A stretch of 9,990 bases of DNA, from positions 1 to 9,990 of the forward strand of contig CAIPRZ010000035.1 of NCBI GenBank assembly GCA_903867585.1, read 5' to 3'. Under the pieces are notes generated by a model that saw nothing but the letters and a program-made list of their open reading frames with translations, had not been told where the DNA came from and searched no databases. Below are positions 7,281 through 9,990 of this stretch, one piece after another (position 1 is the stretch's first letter; every line of letters starts with the position of its first letter). The position numbers and the translations under genes were made by a program. This stretch comes from an uncultured Chlamydiae bacterium. Its GTDB lineage: Bacteria; Chlamydiota; Chlamydiia; Chlamydiales; Rhabdochlamydiaceae.

Positions 7281-7306
7281 TTAATAATTTTTCATTTTAA
7301 AAAATC

Positions 7307-8035
7307 ATGTGGCAAATCATTAACAGTGAAGCAAGAAGTGCTAAAGAGCTCATGGAGCTTGATCAATTCTTTTTAGAGACTTTGGATCAACCGACCCTCC
7401 ATTTCTACCGTTTTAAGGATCCTTCTTTAACTTATGGCCTCTTAATGAAGCCAGAAGAACACCTAAATTTATCTCAATTAGATAAGCTTGGAATTAAAAC
7501 GGCTAAAAGGCCAACAGGGGGAGGCGCTCTTTTTCATCTATGGGATCTTGCCTTCAGCGTCATTATACCACTAAAGGCCATTTGTCACATTACTGGCACG
7601 CTTGATCGTTATCAAACAATTAATGGCTATATAGGAGAAGCTTTAAAACCCTTTTGCAGCCATGATTGTAAAAAAGAATTTTTACAAAAGCCTCTTGAAG
7701 GGACAGTGGGGGAGCGGTTTTGTATGGCAAAACCTACCCAGTACGATCTTCTTATCGATGGTCAAAAATGGGTAGGGGCTGCTCAAAGGGTAACTTTAAA
7801 AAATCTCCTTCATCAAGCCACCATCGCTCTTTGCGCACCTGATATGGCCCTTCTTGAAAAAGTTCTTCTTGATCCCGAAGTGGTCCGTAAAATGGAGGCT
7901 CAAAGTTTTTCTATAGCCCCTTTTGCCTACACAGACAAAGAAAAGCTTCAAAAGTTGCAAGAGCAAATTCAGGACAGTCTTGAAATGACCTTTCAAAAAA
8001 GGGCTAAAGATTTGTTTATTAATAAGAATGCCTAA
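7307..8035 (+). CDS. Lipoate-protein ligase family protein (LplA-like)
   Basis: The 242-residue product belongs to the biotin/lipoate ligase catalytic fold, which activates lipoate (or octanoate) with ATP and attaches it to the lipoyl domains of 2-oxoacid dehydrogenase E2 subunits or GcvH. The lipoyl-AMP loop RPTGGGALFH is at 68-77, equivalent to RRxGGGxVxH. The block CMAKPTQYDLLIDGQKWVGA (139-158) matches the conserved CFxxPxxYDLxxxGKK segment, with K154 as the probable catalytic lysine, followed by AQR at 159-161. The length is that of a single catalytic domain without the extra C-terminal accessory domain of E. coli LplA (338 residues). Whether it uses free lipoate or transfers lipoyl groups cannot be told. 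It is divergently transcribed from clpC. No Shine-Dalgarno is visible, but MWQIINSEA matches the usual beginning of the family. Chlamydiae generally carry lplA homologues beside clpC (established, recalled). Confidence 0.88.
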   Translation: MWQIINSEARSAKELMELDQFFLETLDQPTLHFYRFKDPSLTYGLLMKPEEHLNLSQLDKLGIKTAKRPTGGGALFHLWDLAFSVIIPLKAICHITGTLDRYQTINGYIGEALKPFCSHDCKKEFLQKPLEGTVGERFCMAKPTQYDLLIDGQKWVGAAQRVTLKNLLHQATIALCAPDMALLEKVLLDPEVVRKMEAQSFSIAPFAYTDKEKLQKLQEQIQDSLEMTFQKRAKDLFINKNA

Positions 8036-8049
8036 TTTATTTAAAACAT

Positions 8050-8078
8050 TTGAACAGTATCCCTTTTCTTTAGATAAT
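8050..8078 (+). promoter_or_regulatory. Promoter of proS
   Basis: TTGAAC (8050-8055) and GATAAT (8073-8078) are separated by 17 bp, matching the sigma-70 consensus at 4/6 and 5/6. The start would be near 8085, about 29 nt before the proS ATG. It lies entirely in the 78-bp gap after the lipoate ligase stop, so proS can be expressed independently. There is no terminator in the gap, so read-through is also possible. Confidence 0.55.
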
Positions 8079-8113
8079 CATCCCTTATTTGTTATTTAAA
8101 CTTTGCAAAGGCT

Positions 8114-9616
8114 ATGTCCAAGACAACAACCGCGATTTCCCCAACACGAAAAGAAAATTATCCCGAATGGTACCAAGAGGTCATTAAACAGGCCGAGCTT
8201 GCTGAACATTCCCCAGTAAGAGGGTGTATGGTTATTAAACCATTTGGTTATGCCATATGGGAAAACATTCAAAAAGTTTTAGATAAAGCTTTTAAAAAAA
8301 CAGGGGTTAAAAATGCCTATTTTCCGCTCTTTATCCCATTAAGTTTTTTAGAAAAAGAAGCTGAGCATGTCGAGGGCTTTGCTAAAGAGTGTGCTGTTGT
8401 CACGCATCACCGTTTAGAAAAAGGTCCTAATGGGAAATTAATTCCAGCAGGTCCTTTAGAAGAGCCCTTAATAGTAAGACCTACTTCTGAAACTATTATT
8501 GGAGAGATGTTTTCTAAATGGATTACCTCTTATAGAGATTTACCGCTACTTATCAATCAATGGTGTAATGTTGTCCGTTGGGAAATGAGAACTCGATTGT
8601 TTTTGCGAACGGCTGAATTTTTATGGCAAGAAGGGCATACCGCTCATGCTACCGATAAACAAGCTCATGATAAAGCGCTTGAAATGCTCCATATCTATCA
8701 AGAATTTATCAAAAGCTATTTAGCAATCCCAGTGATTGTTGGTGAAAAAACGCCTGGGGAAAGATTCCCAGGAGCTAAAGCTACTTATACCTTAGAGATG
8801 ATGATGCAAGATGGTAAAGCTTTACAGGGGGGGACCTCTCATCATTTAGGCCAAAATTTTGCTAAAGCCTCAAATATTAAATTTCAAAACATCGATGGCC
8901 TTGAAGACTATGCTCATACCACCTCTTGGGGTTTAACCACCCGTTTAATTGGAGCTATGATCATGACCCATGGCGATGATGATGGGATGATTTTACCTCC
9001 AAAAGTGGCCTCTTTACACATTGTCATTCTCCCTATCTTGCATGGAAAAGGTCGCGATGAAGAGGTTCTTGAAAAAGCCAATGATCTAAAACAACAGCTA
9101 GAATCGATTTCATATCATGGATACAACCTTGAAGTTTACGTGGATGATCGTGATAAACGGGGTGGTGATAAAGCCTGGGAATGGATTAAAAAAGGGGTTC
9201 CATTAAGAGTGGAACTTGGGCCCAAAGATATCGATGAGGGGAAAGTGTGTCTTATGCAAAGACATCTTGGACCTAAAGAGAAAAAATTTATCGATCAAAG
9301 CGAGTTTTTAAGCTCGGTGACTAATTTATTAGATAGTTTACAATTTCATCTTTATGAAAAAGCCTTAAAAAGGCTGCAAGATAATATCTTTACTGCAGAA
9401 TCTAAAGAAGAGTTCTATGAGTTTTTCCAAAACAGTGAAAAAAGCGGGTTTATAAGAGGATATTGGGGTGAAGAATCTTGGATTGAAGAAGAAATCAAAA
9501 AAGATTTAAATGTCACCATTCGCTGCATACCGCAAGATCAATCTGATAAAGAGGGCATTTGCGTTTTATCAGGGAAAAAATCGAAAAAACAAGTCATTTA
9601 CGCAAAAGCCTATTAA
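8114..9616 (+). CDS. proS: Prolyl-tRNA synthetase, archaeal/eukaryotic-like short type
   Basis: ProRS charges tRNA-Pro with proline in the cytoplasm. The 500-residue product is of the type found in archaea, eukaryotes and some bacteria. It opens with a YPEWY...SPVRGCMVIKPFGYAIWE block (16-50). Class II motif 1 lies in about 35-75. The proline/ATP site has VRPTSETIIG (121-130) and motif 2 WEMRTRLFLRTAEFLWQEGH (156-175). TSHHLGQNFAK (241-251) and motif 3 (about 270-296, GLTTRLIGAMIMTHGDDDG) follow. The anticodon-binding domain spans about 300-405. The roughly 180-residue editing (INS) insertion of ordinary bacterial ProRS (about 570 residues) is absent, and the protein ends in the conserved terminal Tyr of this type. 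The C-terminal zinc site looks degenerate: WGEESW (451-456) and CVLSG (483-487) stand where other members have paired cysteines. Start: the ATG at 8114 has only a weak AAAGG 2 nt upstream. The next gene begins 16 bp after the stop and may be cotranscribed. Confidence 0.97.
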   Translation: MSKTTTAISPTRKENYPEWYQEVIKQAELAEHSPVRGCMVIKPFGYAIWENIQKVLDKAFKKTGVKNAYFPLFIPLSFLEKEAEHVEGFAKECAVVTHHRLEKGPNGKLIPAGPLEEPLIVRPTSETIIGEMFSKWITSYRDLPLLINQWCNVVRWEMRTRLFLRTAEFLWQEGHTAHATDKQAHDKALEMLHIYQEFIKSYLAIPVIVGEKTPGERFPGAKATYTLEMMMQDGKALQGGTSHHLGQNFAKASNIKFQNIDGLEDYAHTTSWGLTTRLIGAMIMTHGDDDGMILPPKVASLHIVILPILHGKGRDEEVLEKANDLKQQLESISYHGYNLEVYVDDRDKRGGDKAWEWIKKGVPLRVELGPKDIDEGKVCLMQRHLGPKEKKFIDQSEFLSSVTNLLDSLQFHLYEKALKRLQDNIFTAESKEEFYEFFQNSEKSGFIRGYWGEESWIEEEIKKDLNVTIRCIPQDQSDKEGICVLSGKKSKKQVIYAKAY

Positions 9617-9632
9617 TAGGAATTAACAAAGC

Positions 9633-9990
9633 ATGTTTCAACTATTTCGTCGCCATCAAAAAGTACTACTTACCTCGATTGCTGTTTTAGCTATTGGATC
9701 TATGGCCTTTAGCGCTATTGCTCCTTTATTTTTGGATCAAAACAAAGAAAGTATTACTAAAAACAAGCTTAACTCTGATCTTCAGGAGGGACTAGTTTTA
9801 TTGTTTAATCATAGTTTTGATGCTTCAAGTAAAGAGCTTATTTTTCCTGAAGCTCTTTTTAGCCAGGCTCTATTAGATACTGGGGTTCTAGAGGCTACGT
9901 ACCTTCAAAATAAAGAAAAAGTTGCCATAGAACTTAATGAAGTTTTTGAAAAAATGAAAGGATATGAAAATTGTGAAATAACACCTTTCA
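9633..9990 (+). CDS. N-terminally membrane-anchored protein, truncated by window edge; possibly PpiD/SurA-like
   Basis: An open frame starts at ATG 9633 and runs 119 codons to the window end without a stop. AGGAA at 9618-9622 is 10 nt upstream, a slightly long but usable spacing. The product begins MFQLFRRHQKVLLTS: a short basic head, then a single hydrophobic segment (about residues 11-34, ending AIAPLF), then a hydrophilic, Lys/Glu-rich and probably helical stretch. This looks like a signal-anchored protein with a periplasmic body. The basic Phe/Arg/His/Gln head before one membrane segment recalls PpiD/SurA-type periplasmic folding factors, but no parvulin domain lies within the visible part, so this is a weak guess. 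It sits 16 bp downstream of proS and is probably cotranscribed with it. Confidence 0.7.
   Translation, partial: MFQLFRRHQKVLLTSIAVLAIGSMAFSAIAPLFLDQNKESITKNKLNSDLQEGLVLLFNHSFDASSKELIFPEALFSQALLDTGVLEATYLQNKEKVAIELNEVFEKMKGYENCEITPF

Noticed and set aside
7188..7306. CIRCE/HrcA heat-shock operator upstream of clpC
   Set aside because: No TTAGCACTC-N9-GAGTGCTAA-like repeat is present on either strand of the divergent region.
8028..8099. 23-codon frame (MPNLFKTFEQYPF...) overlapping the lipoate ligase stop and filling the gap before proS
   Set aside because: It has no Shine-Dalgarno sequence and contains the predicted proS promoter, which explains the stretch better. Without conservation data it is most likely chance.
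8101..8110. Palindrome CTTTGCAAAG just before proS, partly covering its Shine-Dalgarno
   Set aside because: As RNA it could form only about 3 bp around a 4-nt loop, too weak for a riboswitch or translational hairpin. No T-box or other leader architecture fits in this short gap.

Overview
The window is AT-rich bacterial chromosome, most likely from a chlamydia-related bacterium outside the Chlamydiaceae (an amoeba- or arthropod-associated Parachlamydiales-type lineage). Three things point there. The lipoate ligase / clpC / mnmA neighbourhood resembles the conserved chlamydial order (the CT285-CT286-CT287 block of Chlamydia trachomatis, recalled from general knowledge). A porin of the MOMP-like/Legionella-type family, expanded in environmental chlamydiae, sits inside that block. 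The tRNA gene lacks an encoded CCA. The lineage call is inference; no database search was possible.

Layout, left to right. A plus-strand autotransporter (109-2112) converges on a tRNA-Leu(CAA) gene (2132-2214, minus) that appears to have its own promoter. Three minus-strand genes lie upstream of the tRNA: mnmA (tRNA 2-thiouridylase, 2266-3318), a MOMP-like outer-membrane pore protein (3405-4499) and clpC (Clp/Hsp100 ATPase, 4689-7187). Intrinsic terminators follow the porin gene and clpC, so these look like separate units and not one operon. A 119-bp very AT-rich divergent region separates clpC from a lipoate-protein ligase gene on the plus strand (7307-8035). Its two predicted promoters have -35 boxes only 3 bp apart and share a small inverted repeat. 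Next come an archaeal/eukaryotic-type prolyl-tRNA synthetase (8114-9616) with its own promoter, and, 16 bp later, the start of a membrane-anchored protein cut by the window edge (9633-9990).

The genes are mostly housekeeping: translation (tRNA-Leu, MnmA, ProRS), protein quality control (ClpC, which carries the ClpP-docking loop) and lipoylation of 2-oxoacid dehydrogenase complexes. Two envelope proteins, the autotransporter and the porin, are interspersed. The two surface-protein genes have well-placed Shine-Dalgarno sequences, while the housekeeping genes have none or badly spaced ones.

I see no mobile element, CRISPR array, phage or toxin module, and nothing that looks like an undescribed multi-gene system. 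The observations most worth checking are the ProRS type with its degenerate zinc site, the face-to-face clpC/lplA promoter region, the possible leaderless mnmA transcript overlapping an upstream terminator, and the non-Pmp autotransporter.
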